This document shows, one piece after another, positions 9,350 through 18,667 of a DNA stretch of 64,000 nucleotides. The translations under genes were made by a program, and so were the position numbers. Under the pieces are notes generated by a model, which was not told the DNA's origin, made no database searches, and worked only from the letters and a program-made list of their open reading frames with translations. Source of the DNA: Chryseobacterium candidae (lineage in GTDB: Bacteria > Bacteroidota > Bacteroidia > Flavobacteriales > Weeksellaceae); the NCBI RefSeq assembly GCF_004916905.1, contig NZ_SDLV01000018.1:78983-142982 (forward strand). The letters are read 5' to 3'. The number at the start of each line of letters is the position of its first letter. The first letter of the stretch is position 1.

Positions 9350-10684
9350 ATGAAGGTTACCGCACAAAACCATGATGACGTAAGTGCATTGCTTACAGTA
9401 ACATTGGAAAAATCTGACTACAAAGAAAAAGTAGAGAAGCAGTTGATTAATTATGCTAAAAATGCGCAAGTTCCTGGATTCAGAAAAGGGAAAGTGCCTT
9501 TGAGTATGGTTAAAAAACAATATGAAGCAGGTATTGCATTTGAAGAAATCAACAGACAGGTTTCTGATGCTTTAAACAACTATGTTAATGAAAACAAATT
9601 AAGATTAGTTGGTCAGCCTGTTCCTCAGCCAGTAAACGAATTAGATTACAATGCTGATCAATTAGAAGTTGCTTTCGAAGTAGGATATGAGCCTGAATTC
9701 ACTATAGATTTAGCTAAATATGAAGCACCTCATTACAAAGTAGAAGCTTCCGATAAAGAAATCAGCAAGAGTATTGAAAACATGCAGAAGCGTTTTGCAG
9801 AGCAGGTTCCTCAGGATAAAATCACTAAAGATTCTTACATTGCTTTAGAAGTTTCTCAGGTTGTGGAAGAAGATGCTGAAGGAGAGCACCACCACCACCC
9901 AAAAAACCTTACCATCACAGCTGAAAACAAAGAAGCTTTCAAATTGGTAAAAGGTTTGAAAATGGAAGGTTCTGTAAAAGTAACGAAAGAAACTCTTGCA
10001 GGTGACGAAGAATTGGCTAAAGAATTAGGATTCAGCAAAGAAGAAGTTGAGCACCTGCACCACAATGAATTAGAAGTTAAAGTGAAAGATTTCTATTCAT
10101 TAAAGTTGGCTGAACTTAATCAGGATCTTTTCGACAAAGTATACGGAGAAGGAAACATTAAATCCGAAGAAGAACTTAAAGATAAAGTTAAGACTGAATT
10201 AGACGAGTATTTCCAACAGAATGCTGATGTTCACTTCGTGAATAAAGTATTAGAACAAGTAACTGAGAAAGAAGAAGTAAAACTTCCTGAATCTTTCCTT
10301 GTGAAGTGGTTATTATTCTCTAACCAGAATATCCAGTCTGAAGATCAGGCTAAAGAAATTCTTGAAGCCGAGAAAAACCAGTTGAAATATCAGATCATCG
10401 AAGGTAAATTGATGACTGAAAACGAAATCAACCTTGACTATGCTGATGTATTGGCTCAGGCTGAACAGTTAGTAAAAAACCAATTGGCTATCTACGGAAT
10501 CCACCACTTAGGAGATGAAGAAATCCAGAAATATGCTGTTGAAATGTTGAAAGACCAGGAGCAGGTAAGACAAATTTCTTCTGAAGTAGCGATGGCTAAA
10601 CTGAAAGATGTAATTCTTGAAAAAGCGAGCAAAAAAGAAACTAAAATTTCTCACGACGAATTTTTAGAAGAACTTAAGAAATAA
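9350..10684 (+). CDS. tig: trigger factor, ribosome-associated chaperone / prolyl isomerase
   Basis: 444 residues. The N-terminal ribosome-binding domain carries the signature GFRKGKVP (about residues 43-50, family GFRxGKxP). The middle part corresponds to the FKBP-like PPIase region but is divergent and contains two His clusters (EHHHHPKN near 180 and EHLHHNE near 230) not typical of enterobacterial trigger factor. The long helical C-terminal domain rich in Glu and Lys forms the substrate cradle. The protein binds at the ribosome exit tunnel and shields nascent chains. Single gene with its own promoter element and terminator. Confidence 0.95.
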   Translation: MKVTAQNHDDVSALLTVTLEKSDYKEKVEKQLINYAKNAQVPGFRKGKVPLSMVKKQYEAGIAFEEINRQVSDALNNYVNENKLRLVGQPVPQPVNELDYNADQLEVAFEVGYEPEFTIDLAKYEAPHYKVEASDKEISKSIENMQKRFAEQVPQDKITKDSYIALEVSQVVEEDAEGEHHHHPKNLTITAENKEAFKLVKGLKMEGSVKVTKETLAGDEELAKELGFSKEEVEHLHHNELEVKVKDFYSLKLAELNQDLFDKVYGEGNIKSEEELKDKVKTELDEYFQQNADVHFVNKVLEQVTEKEEVKLPESFLVKWLLFSNQNIQSEDQAKEILEAEKNQLKYQIIEGKLMTENEINLDYADVLAQAEQLVKNQLAIYGIHHLGDEEIQKYAVEMLKDQEQVRQISSEVAMAKLKDVILEKASKKETKISHDEFLEELKK

Positions 10685-10710
10685 TTATAGTCAGATATAA
10701 ATATTTGAAA

Positions 10711-10737
10711 ACCGTCAATTCTTTGGCGGTTTTTTTA
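10711..10737 (+). terminator. rho-independent terminator of tig
   Basis: Eight-pair stem ACCGTCAA / TTGGCGGT (one G-T pair), followed by seven T. Confidence 0.85.
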
Positions 10738-10839
10738 TGATGTAAATATTCATCACTCATCATTCATCACTTATCATTCATCATTTATCTGTATGTCCGC
10801 CAATATTCCTATATTTACCCTTTAAACTTTATTATAAAT

Positions 10840-11526
10840 ATGAAAAAGATCATTATTCCGTTTTTCTGCGCTGTACTTTTCTCAGTACCTGCAGCAGCTC
10901 AGAAAAAAGCGGCTGCATCTGCTAAAACAGAAGCAGTGAAATCAAAACTTACACCTAAAGATGTTGTTGATAATTATTTCAAAGCATTAGGTGGAAAAGA
11001 TAAACTGGACGCTGTAAAATCTACTATTACTGATAACACAGTTGCTGTGCAGGGAATGGAAATCCAAATGACCACTAAGAAATTAGGGAATAAATTCAAA
11101 TCTGTACAATCTTTCATGGGTAAAGAAATGGTGCAGCTTTTTGACGGTGAGAAAGGATATTTTGATCAGATGGGAACTAAAACAGATATTCCTGCTGACA
11201 AAATTGCAGACCTTAAAAAAGGAAAACCAATGGATGCTTTAGCATTTGATGCGTCTAATTTCCAGACTGTATCTACAGAAAAACTTGATGGAAAAGACTA
11301 TAATGTATTGTCTTCAGACAAAGGAAAATTTTATTTCGATGCTGGAACAGGACTTTTATATAAGACGGATGCAGGGGAAGGTAAAGCAACCATTAAAAGC
11401 TATATGGCTGTAGATGGAATACAGTTTCCGGCTGAAGTAGAAGCTGAGGGAGGAGGTCAGAAAATGACAATTAAAACGAGCAAAGTGGTCATCAATTCCG
11501 GAGTTTCGGATGCTGATTTTAAGTAA
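10840..11526 (+). CDS. secreted LolA/LppX-like protein (outer-membrane lipoprotein-sorting fold)
   Basis: 228 residues. Signal peptide to about residue 20 (AVLFSVPAAAQ), a short Ala/Lys-rich linker, then a region beginning VVDNYFKALGGKDKLDAVKS that matches the start of flavobacterial LolA-like proteins in which half-barrel strands follow (MEIQMTTKKLG, MVQLFDGEKGYF). In related genomes such proteins sit beside M16 peptidases, and an M16 gene follows here after 425 bases. Periplasmic; may bind lipid or a lipidated partner (inference). The function is not established by sequence. Confidence 0.65.
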   Translation: MKKIIIPFFCAVLFSVPAAAQKKAAASAKTEAVKSKLTPKDVVDNYFKALGGKDKLDAVKSTITDNTVAVQGMEIQMTTKKLGNKFKSVQSFMGKEMVQLFDGEKGYFDQMGTKTDIPADKIADLKKGKPMDALAFDASNFQTVSTEKLDGKDYNVLSSDKGKFYFDAGTGLLYKTDAGEGKATIKSYMAVDGIQFPAEVEAEGGGQKMTIKTSKVVINSGVSDADFK

Positions 11527-11550
11527 AAATTGCTTTTTAAGAGATAAAGA

Positions 11551-11574
11551 ACCGGGAATTTCCCGGTTTTTTTA
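11551..11574 (+). terminator. rho-independent terminator after the LolA-like gene
   Basis: ACCGGGAA / TTCCCGGT stem (11551-11567) with a very short loop, then seven T. Confidence 0.88.
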
Positions 11575-11924
11575 GTATAGAATATGTACCCGAAAAGCAC
11601 ATAAGCTCGTTGAAAGTGCTATTGCGTTGTTTTAGAAATAGGTTGATAACTGAATTTTTTTAATTAAAATGATAAAACCATAGTACGATATAATATTTTT
11701 TTTGTTTTAGAAAGGGAATATCATAGCGGATTTGCTATAATTTAAGAGTAAAATAAGAAAATGACATTATTTTTAATTAGTCTATTTTAACTAATTAATG
11801 AATGTTTTTAATTAAAAATTAATTTAAGTAACATAAAAACAATAATTTGTTTTCATTTTATTATAATTACATTTTTTAACTTGAATTTAACCCTCTGGCA
11901 AAGCCTCATCGCTGGGAGAATTAA
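11575..11924. other. AT-rich intergenic stretch, no gene seen
   Basis: About 350 bases rich in A and T with many short stops in all frames. I see no RNA gene, repeat or conserved reading frame. The downstream end carries the promoter element of the M16 gene. Confidence 0.6.
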
Positions 11925-11932
11925 TATTTTTG
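11925..11932 (+). promoter_or_regulatory. TAnnTTTG promoter element, M16 peptidase gene
   Basis: TATTTTTG 19 bases before the ATG at 11952. Confidence 0.5.
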
Positions 11933-11951
11933 AAAGGTCAAAATAATGTAG

Positions 11952-14786
11952 ATGAAAAGAATGTTATCTTCGTTTTCAGTCATCTTCCTGATGTCTGTCA
12001 ATATGTATGGACAAAACATCCCTGTGGATCCGTCCTTAAGAATTGGTACTCTTTCCAACGGAATGAAGTACTACATCAAAAAAAATGCTTTACCTGAGAA
12101 AAAAGTAGAATTCCGTCTGGCGATTAATGCCGGATCTATTCTTGAAGACGAAAATCAAAGAGGGCTTGCTCACTTTATGGAGTACATGAATTTCAATGGA
12201 ACCAGGAATTTTCCGGATAACAAATTAGTGGATTTTTTACAGTCGATTGGGGTAAAGTTCGGTCAGCACCTTAATGCTTCTACAGGTTTCGATGAAACGG
12301 TTTACATGCTTCCTGTTCCGTTGGATAAACCCGGTAATCTCGATGCCGGACTGAAAGTGATGGAAGACTGGGCATTTAATGCGACACTTTCTGACGAACA
12401 GATCAATAAAGAAAGAGGAGTGGTACTGGAAGAACTCAGATTAGGTCTTGGACCTGATAAAAGAATGATGGATAAATACCTTCCTAAGCTTTTATACCAA
12501 TCTCAATATGCAGAAAGACTTCCTATTGGTAAAAAAGAAGTAATTGAAAACTTCCAACCTGATCTTATCCGAAAATTTCATCAGGATTGGTACAGGCCTG
12601 ATCTGATGGCAATTGTTGTAGTTGGAGATATCAATATAGATGAAATCGAGAGAAAAATTAAGGATAATTTCAGCAAATATAAAAATCCTTCAAAACCTAG
12701 AGAAAGAAAATCTTTTGATCTTCCGAATCATAAAGAAGCAATGGTAGCTATTGAAACTGATCCTGATGCAACAGGTTCAGGAGTACAATTCATCATCAAA
12801 GATTCCGAAACGTACCAGCCGGATGTAACGGTTCAGCAATATGATCAGAGTATTGTAGAAGGTCTTGTGAATATGATGCTGAACAGCAGATTGGCAGAAC
12901 TGGTTAACTCTACGAATCCACCCTTTACTTATGGATCTGTTTACCACGGAGGAACTTATGCAAGAAGTAAAGAAGCATTTCAGGGAGCAGCAGCTACAAA
13001 AGACGGCGATCAGCTGAATGCACTGAGAGTCCTTTTGGAAGAAGTGGAAAGAGCAAAAAGATTCGGTTTTACCCAATCTGAATTGGACAGAGCAAAAGAT
13101 CAGATGCTTTCATCTTATGAATGGGCCTACAACAACAAAGACAAAAACGAAAGCGGTGATCTGATAGATGGTTATGTGAACAATTTCTTGAGACAGGAGC
13201 CCATACCTGGGATTACATGGGGATATGAGCATATTAAAGAAATCCTTCCAACCATAGTACTGGAGCAAACCAATGGAATTATCAAAAAGTTTGTAAAAGA
13301 TGACAGCAGGGTAATCGTCATTACAGGGCCAAAAAAAGATAATATTAAAATGCCGACAGAGGCTATGGTGCTGAATACATTTGATACTGTTAAAATAGCT
13401 GATCTTAAACCTTACGAAGAAAAAACTAAAATTGAAAGTCTGATAAAACCTTTCAAATCTGAAGGAAAAATAACAAAAACGGAAACGGATGCCAAATTAG
13501 GAACAACCACCTGGACATTAAGCAACGGAGCTAAAGTAACCTTAAAAAAAACAGATTTTAAAGACGATGAAATTGTTTTTGCAGGAATAAGCCTGGGAGG
13601 TGTTTCTGTCATTCCGGATGCTGATTACAATACAACAAAATTTGCATTCGATGCTTTGCTGGAAGCTGGATTAGCCGGTCTTTCCAAGACAGATCTTACC
13701 CATTATCTTGCAGGAAAACAGGTAAGTGTAAGCTCTTATGTAGGTGGTCTTACAGACGGGATCTCCGGAACAAGTTCGAAAAAAGATCTGAAAACAGCTA
13801 TGGAATTGATTTATGCCTGTTTTACAGACTTGAATTACAATCCCGAATCATTCAGCGCCTACAAAACAAAGAAATCTTCAATGCTGGCGAATGTAGATTC
13901 AGATCCACAATATTATTTCTCCAATGAATATTCCAAATTTATCAATCAGAAAAACCCAAGATTTACCAGCCTTGAACCTACCGAAAAAGATTGGGCAAAT
14001 ACAGATTATAAAAAAGCCTATGATATCTACAAACAGAAATTTGCCAATGCAGGTAATTTCCACTTCTATTTTGTAGGGAGTATAGAGGAAGGGCAGCTTA
14101 AAAATGAAGTTCTGCAGTATATTGCTTCACTTCCTGCAACAGGAAAATCATCTACATTTAAAGATACAGGTTACAGGCCACTGAAAGGAGGATACACAAA
14201 AGTTTATAAAAAAGGAAAAGAGCCGAAGAGTCTTGTAACAATTTCTTACAGTGGTGAAGCGCCTTATAATGAGAAGGAAGCTTTGGCGCTTTCAGCTCTT
14301 GGAGAAGTAGCTACGATTAAAGTTCTTGAAAAACTGAGAGAAGACGAAAGCGGTATTTACAACGGAGGTGCAGGAGGAAGTTTCAGTAAAGTCCCATATA
14401 GTGCCTATGATTTTAGTATCAATTTCCCTTGTGGTCCTGAAAATGCAGATAAGCTTACCAAAAGTGTAATGACCGAATTACAGAAATTAATAGATAAAGG
14501 ACCGGAGCAAAAGGATCTTGATAAATATAAAGAAGGAGAATACAATGAATATCAAACCAGCCTTAAAGACAATGGATTCTGGCTGCAGGGCATTGCCCAA
14601 AATCAATTAGACGGAAGTGATCAATATACTATTCTGAATTACCAGGATAAAGTAAAAGCACTTACTGTAAAAGACCTTCAGGATGTTGCCAAAAAATACC
14701 TCACAAAGGAAAAAAATATAGCGATACTAATGCCGGAAGATGGATGGGAAAAAGCTAAAAAAGATGAACCCAAAAAGCAGGAATAG
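11952..14786 (+). CDS. M16 (insulinase-family) peptidase with HXXEY in place of HXXEH
   Basis: 944 residues with a signal peptide (MKRMLSSFSVIFLMSVNMYG), so periplasmic. It contains both M16 halves, as in the large flavobacterial pitrilysin-like enzymes. The first half has RGLAHFMEYMNFNG where the family has HFLEHMAFNG. His74 and the catalytic Glu77 are present, but the second zinc-ligand His is Tyr78. The Glu-rich segment about 76 residues further (ERGVVLEE) that supplies the third ligand is present. The start chosen at 11952 begins the signal peptide; the earlier ATG at 11946 meets a stop at once. Probably a peptidase homologue with reduced or no zinc binding, perhaps acting by binding peptides or in a heterodimer (inference). 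Confidence 0.88.
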   Translation: MKRMLSSFSVIFLMSVNMYGQNIPVDPSLRIGTLSNGMKYYIKKNALPEKKVEFRLAINAGSILEDENQRGLAHFMEYMNFNGTRNFPDNKLVDFLQSIGVKFGQHLNASTGFDETVYMLPVPLDKPGNLDAGLKVMEDWAFNATLSDEQINKERGVVLEELRLGLGPDKRMMDKYLPKLLYQSQYAERLPIGKKEVIENFQPDLIRKFHQDWYRPDLMAIVVVGDINIDEIERKIKDNFSKYKNPSKPRERKSFDLPNHKEAMVAIETDPDATGSGVQFIIKDSETYQPDVTVQQYDQSIVEGLVNMMLNSRLAELVNSTNPPFTYGSVYHGGTYARSKEAFQGAAATKDGDQLNALRVLLEEVERAKRFGFTQSELDRAKDQMLSSYEWAYNNKDKNESGDLIDGYVNNFLRQEPIPGITWGYEHIKEILPTIVLEQTNGIIKKFVKDDSRVIVITGPKKDNIKMPTEAMVLNTFDTVKIADLKPYEEKTKIESLIKPFKSEGKITKTETDAKLGTTTWTLSNGAKVTLKKTDFKDDEIVFAGISLGGVSVIPDADYNTTKFAFDALLEAGLAGLSKTDLTHYLAGKQVSVSSYVGGLTDGISGTSSKKDLKTAMELIYACFTDLNYNPESFSAYKTKKSSMLANVDSDPQYYFSNEYSKFINQKNPRFTSLEPTEKDWANTDYKKAYDIYKQKFANAGNFHFYFVGSIEEGQLKNEVLQYIASLPATGKSSTFKDTGYRPLKGGYTKVYKKGKEPKSLVTISYSGEAPYNEKEALALSALGEVATIKVLEKLREDESGIYNGGAGGSFSKVPYSAYDFSINFPCGPENADKLTKSVMTELQKLIDKGPEQKDLDKYKEGEYNEYQTSLKDNGFWLQGIAQNQLDGSDQYTILNYQDKVKALTVKDLQDVAKKYLTKEKNIAILMPEDGWEKAKKDEPKKQE

Positions 14787-14822
14787 TGAACTAATTCATT
14801 TTTTCTTTACCGTAAGCAATAA

Positions 14823-14851
14823 GAAAACCGCAGATCTCTCTGCGGTTTTTA
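14823..14851. terminator. bidirectional terminator between convergent genes
   Basis: Stem ACCGCAGA / TCTGCGGT (14827-14834, 14839-14846), loop TCTC, A run before and T run after. It serves the M16 gene on + and the DUF3109 gene on -. Confidence 0.85.
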
Positions 14852-14875
14852 TTATTTCATTCAAATACGTATCAG

Positions 14876-15460
14876 TTAAGAACCATATTCTTTTTTCCAT
14901 TCTTCAGCGGCTTCGCTGAGAACAGTATAAAATTCTTCACCATACTTTCTCGTCAGTGGAGTTTTTAAAAATTTATAAACAGGAACCTGAAGTTCTTTTC
15001 CGAGTGTACAGGCATCGCTGCATACATTCCACTCATGATAATTCAATGCGGTAAAGGAAGAATATTCCGTAACACGGATGGGGTAAAGATGGCATGAAAT
15101 AGGCTTCTGCCAGTCTACAGCACCATCTTCATATGCTTTCTCAATACCACATTTGGTAATTCCTTTTTCATCAAAGGTTACATAGGCACACTCGCGGTCC
15201 TCCACCATGGGAGTAACATACATTCCGTCGTGTGGATCAGTAGTCCATGTTCCCTGTTCTTCAAGGGCTTTAATTCCTTCCTGGGTAAGGTAAGGCTTTA
15301 TTTTATCAAAAATACTGTCCAATATTTCAAGCTCGTCTTTATCCAACGGAGCTCCCACATCTCCTTCCACACAACATGCACCTTTACATTTCGTAAGGTT
15401 GCAAACAAATTCTTCGGAAAAAATTTCCTCAGAAATCAATTTATCGTCTATCTGAATCAT
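14876..15460 (-). CDS. DUF3109 family protein, cysteine-rich
   Basis: 194 residues with a Cys pattern typical of DUF3109: CNLTKCKGACC near residues 20-30, then single Cys residues in the middle (RECAYV, TKCGIE, ISCHLYP) and C-terminal VCSDACTLG. This resembles the YkgJ-type cysteine cluster proposed to bind zinc or an iron-sulfur centre. Cytoplasmic, no signal peptide. It lies 6 bases after the DUF6427 gene and is cotranscribed with it. The biochemical role is unknown. Confidence 0.88.
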   Translation of the reverse strand: MIQIDDKLISEEIFSEEFVCNLTKCKGACCVEGDVGAPLDKDELEILDSIFDKIKPYLTQEGIKALEEQGTWTTDPHDGMYVTPMVEDRECAYVTFDEKGITKCGIEKAYEDGAVDWQKPISCHLYPIRVTEYSSFTALNYHEWNVCSDACTLGKELQVPVYKFLKTPLTRKYGEEFYTVLSEAAEEWKKEYGS

Positions 15461-15466
15461 AATTTT

Positions 15467-16372
15467 TTAAAATAAATCAAAAACTGTACCCGCTTTAAAG
15501 GTCAGTAAACTACTAATAATAAGCCATACACTGGCTTCACGCATCCAGTATTTAGGTAAAAATCTCATCATTCTGCTCAGAATAATACTTGAAGGAAAGG
15601 CCAGAAGAAGCAGATATTCATAGCTTTTATTCATATATAGAATGATGGAAATAAGCTGTGCTACAGAAAAGACCAGCAGGAAAGTATATTTATATCTGCT
15701 TATCGGACTTTTCTTGTTATAATTTTTAAAATGGTCATACACTGCGTAAATAAGCATCAGCAATACAGGGATCAACGGCAGAAGTTCTGTATAATCTGTT
15801 ACCGGCTTCATTTTTCCAAACGGAAAATAATCAATATTCCATGAAGTGAACTGAACGAAATACATTACAGAGAAATAACTGAACGCAATCAGACCAATTC
15901 CCAGAAGAAACCTGAAAAGATTCAACCCGATTTTGGCAGAGGTAGCAACCACGTGTATGATTACAAAAACAGCCATCGGCCACGTGGTAGGAAGAAATAT
16001 AAAGTTCAGGGCTACAATAGATCCTACCAATACATAGGACTTCTTTCTGATATCTTCATCTGTACTTGTCAAAAGAAGTATAAGAAAGGAATTGGTAAGC
16101 AGAGAAACGGCAATTCCTATATCCAGATTTCCGGGATACAGCCCGAAAATAAAAAAGGTGTATAAAAATAATGGCAGATGGGTCTGATAATTAAGGGCAA
16201 TGCTGTGAAAACCAAAATATCCCAAAGCAATTCCCAGAAAAGTTATCCCGGCAACTATGGCTTCATATGTATTGAAATTCAGTATGTTAAATATTATTAC
16301 TACTAAAAGAAGAAAACCAATATAAACAGGAATTGAAAAAATATTGCTTTCTTTTGAAAGTAATTTAAACAT
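15467..16372 (-). CDS. DUF6427 family integral membrane protein
   Basis: 301 residues, almost entirely hydrophobic with about eight or nine membrane helices, for example YIGFLLLVVIIFNILNF at the N-terminus and ASVWLIISSLLTF near the end. The charged loop FTSTDEDIRKKS-like segment (TSTDEDIRKK) separates helices. The sequence character and its divergent DUF6341 neighbour match the flavobacterial DUF6427 family. No function is known. Transcribed from the TAACTTTG element at 16389-16396, which lies back to back with the promoter of the neighbouring gene. Confidence 0.8.
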   Translation of the reverse strand: MFKLLSKESNIFSIPVYIGFLLLVVIIFNILNFNTYEAIVAGITFLGIALGYFGFHSIALNYQTHLPLFLYTFFIFGLYPGNLDIGIAVSLLTNSFLILLLTSTDEDIRKKSYVLVGSIVALNFIFLPTTWPMAVFVIIHVVATSAKIGLNLFRFLLGIGLIAFSYFSVMYFVQFTSWNIDYFPFGKMKPVTDYTELLPLIPVLLMLIYAVYDHFKNYNKKSPISRYKYTFLLVFSVAQLISIILYMNKSYEYLLLLAFPSSIILSRMMRFLPKYWMREASVWLIISSLLTFKAGTVFDLF

Positions 16373-16378
16373 TTTTTA

Positions 16379-16386
16379 TAAATTTG
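16379..16386 (+). promoter_or_regulatory. TAnnTTTG promoter element, DUF6341 gene
   Basis: TAAATTTG on the + strand, 28 bases before the ATG at 16415. Only two bases separate it from the oppositely oriented element at 16389-16396. Confidence 0.55.
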
Positions 16387-16388
16387 TA

Positions 16389-16396
16389 CAAAGTTA
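16389..16396 (-). promoter_or_regulatory. TAnnTTTG promoter element, DUF6427-DUF3109 operon
   Basis: TAACTTTG read on the - strand, 16 bases before the start at 16372. Confidence 0.55.
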
Positions 16397-16414
16397 ATTT
16401 AAAAAAGGAAAATA

Positions 16415-16648
16415 ATGACGTCTTTCTTTCTATTCTTAAGCAAAGTTTTCAAATGGACTTTCGGTTTCTTTGATGCGTTTGGAAATGTTTTAAACTGGAT
16501 TCTATTTATAGTTTGCTGTGTACTATTTACTTATTGGTGCTACGTACTTGTGGTTACGCTAGGTGGTGACAAAGATAAAGACTATTATTCCCCAACGGAA
16601 GGTAAGCATCCTTACTACGATCCGAATATCTACAAAAAAGAAGGTTAA
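16415..16648 (+). CDS. DUF6341 family small membrane protein
   Basis: 77 residues. Two hydrophobic stretches (FFLFLSKVFKWTFGFF and LNWILFIVCCVLFTYWCYVLVV) are followed by a charged, tyrosine-rich cytoplasmic tail (DKDKDYYSPTEGKHPYYDP). This pattern and its divergent placement next to DUF6427 match the flavobacterial DUF6341 family. Function unknown. A strong terminator follows. Confidence 0.8.
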   Translation: MTSFFLFLSKVFKWTFGFFDAFGNVLNWILFIVCCVLFTYWCYVLVVTLGGDKDKDYYSPTEGKHPYYDPNIYKKEG

Positions 16649-16668
16649 TTAATTGGTTATATAGTAAA

Positions 16669-16707
16669 AAACCGATCAAACATTGTGATTTGATCGGTTT
16701 TTTTATT
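16669..16707. terminator. bidirectional terminator between convergent genes
   Basis: Ten-pair stem ACCGATCAAA / TTTGATCGGT (16671-16680, 16689-16698), flanked by an A run and a T run, between the DUF6341 gene and the universal stress protein gene. Confidence 0.88.
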
Positions 16708-16730
16708 ACTAACGATTAAAATTTTATTTT

Positions 16731-17168
16731 TTAGTCGTGAATTGGAAGTACCAGAACAGGAATAGTTGAACTTTTAGTAATTCCTTTGGTTAAACTTCCC
16801 ACGAATACATCATAAATTCCGCTTCTGCCGTGTGATCCCATCACAATATAATCTGCATTTTTTTCCTTTGCATGTTCCAGAATAATATCTTTTGCAAGTC
16901 CCTGTTTTAAAAGATGCTCACAATCGATATCATGGCTGATGATTCTTTGCTCAATTTTATTAAGCTGCACCAGCTCTTCTCTGATTTCGTTGGCTTCCAC
17001 TTCGGGAAAATATTGAAATCCCATATCACCAATGGCAAAGCCGATATCTGATGGTGCTACGTGGATCAGGTAAATTCTGCCATTAAGCTGTTTTGCAAAT
17101 TTTATGGCACCGTCTACCAATTGGTCTGTCTTGTCCCCAAAATCTACGGGTAATACAATATTTATCAT
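16731..17168 (-). CDS. universal stress protein, UspA family
   Basis: 145 residues, one Usp domain. The N-terminal strand INIVLPVDFGD and the C-terminal nucleotide motif GSHGRSGIYDVFVGSLTKGI (family G-2x-G-9x-G-S/T) indicate an ATP-binding Usp. Cytoplasmic. It follows the FAH-family gene on the same strand with a gap of about 60 bases and may be cotranscribed with it. Role: stress survival; the signal is not known. Confidence 0.92.
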   Translation of the reverse strand: MINIVLPVDFGDKTDQLVDGAIKFAKQLNGRIYLIHVAPSDIGFAIGDMGFQYFPEVEANEIREELVQLNKIEQRIISHDIDCEHLLKQGLAKDIILEHAKEKNADYIVMGSHGRSGIYDVFVGSLTKGITKSSTIPVLVLPIHD

Positions 17169-17227
17169 AACCTCTGGTTTTGTTACCTAAAGATAGGAAA
17201 AATTTGTCAGACTTTGGTATTAAATAC

Positions 17228-17833
17228 TTATAATATTCGGATATCAAGGATTTTTTCCTCTTCAAGGTAAGCTTCCAGAATATCATTTTCTTCCACCTTT
17301 CCAACCCCTTTCGGAGTTCCTGTGAAGATCAGATCACCTACTCTCAGTGTAAAATACTGGGAAGCAAAAGTTACAATATCATCAAAACTGAACATCATAT
17401 CTTTAGTATTACCATCCTGTACTTTTTCTTTATTTTTTAACAACGAAAACTGAAGGTTTTCAAGGCTGAAACTCTCTTTTTTAAAGAAACTGCTTACCAC
17501 AGCAGAACCGTCAAAACCTTTGGCAAGTTCCCATGGAAGCCCTTTTGATTTCAGTTCACTCTGAAGATCTCTGGCTGTAAAATCTATTCCAAGACCAATT
17601 TCTTCATAATGCTTGTGCGCTGCTTCTTTCTGAATATATTTTCCACCCTTGGAAATTTTTAATACCACTTCCAGTTCGTAGTGAATATCATTTGAAAATT
17701 CAGGAATGTAGAAATCATTCCCCTTTAGAACGGCAGTATCCGGTTTCATAAAAATAACAGGATTCTCAGGAATTTCGTTTCCTAATTCTTTCGCATGCTC
17801 ACTGTAATTTCTTCCTATGCAGATGATTTTCAT
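17228..17833 (-). CDS. fumarylacetoacetate hydrolase family protein
   Basis: 201 residues, the short FAH-domain form. The protein begins MKIICIGRNYSEHAKE and has the family motifs FMKPDTAV, HYELEVVL (metal-ligand Glu residues), GLGIDFTARDLQ (Asp ligand), KGFDGSAV and FTGTPKGVG. Members of this size are mostly hydratases, isomerases or oxaloacetate decarboxylase/tautomerases acting on small 2-oxo acids and using Mg2+. The exact substrate cannot be assigned. Confidence 0.9.
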   Translation of the reverse strand: MKIICIGRNYSEHAKELGNEIPENPVIFMKPDTAVLKGNDFYIPEFSNDIHYELEVVLKISKGGKYIQKEAAHKHYEEIGLGIDFTARDLQSELKSKGLPWELAKGFDGSAVVSSFFKKESFSLENLQFSLLKNKEKVQDGNTKDMMFSFDDIVTFASQYFTLRVGDLIFTGTPKGVGKVEENDILEAYLEEEKILDIRIL

Positions 17834-18667
17834 AACTTAATTGCTTTTTAATTTAACTTTAAAGCATTATTTTTCTATATATTTTTTAAGATCATAGTCC
17901 ATTTGAGTTTAATACTCAGTATACTCGAAAATACAATCTTCTTTTTATAAGATTTTTTATACAAAATAATTTTGCTGTTCAAAAATCCTGTAATTATTAT
18001 TTTTATGATTTAGTACCCTCAATTTACGATCGGAGATCAGCCCATTTGTACTATAACGGTTGTTTTTGTTGATAATGCAAATATACTATTATGTACAAAA
18101 TACTGCATCAATTTAAGGATAATTACATTAAATGAACAAAGTGTTTGTTGAATTTTATATTTATACAAATATTAGGAGTTAAAATTCACATATAAAAGAG
18201 TCTCCACAGAATATTTTAAAACTAAATTATTATGAAAAATTAAAAAGCTTTCGAGAAATGAGAATGAATGTTAAAGGGCTGCCGGAATCTTATGAATATA
18301 AGAATTATTAGATACTGTAAGTTTCCCCTATCATTATACTGTAAGTTCTAATGGAGTGGAAACAATAGCACATTACGTAATGATGGTTTTGGACATGCAA
18401 ATTCTTCAAAATGTACTAGATTTTTATTCATACTTCCTATCGACTGTACCTGTTAAGAATTTTATGTTGAATCTCTTTTATATATAATGTTAAATAATAA
18501 TTATAAATAAATATTTAGAATAAATTATTTTAATAAATCAAAAAAAATAAAGTATTGATACTGTTGTATTTATATTATTTTAAATAATGTTTTGTGGTTT
18601 TTATGTTTTATAAAATTAATTGTAAACATTTTAATTTTCTTTGTTTCAGAATTTTAAAAAATAGAAA
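17834..18667. other. long AT-rich intergenic region, no gene seen
   Basis: 834 bases, clearly richer in A and T than the flanking genes. Only fragments under 20 codons occur, for example a 17-codon frame starting at 18258. No tRNA, repeat array or convincing promoter was found. It marks the left edge of an accessory-looking stretch that runs to about 22,898. Confidence 0.55.
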
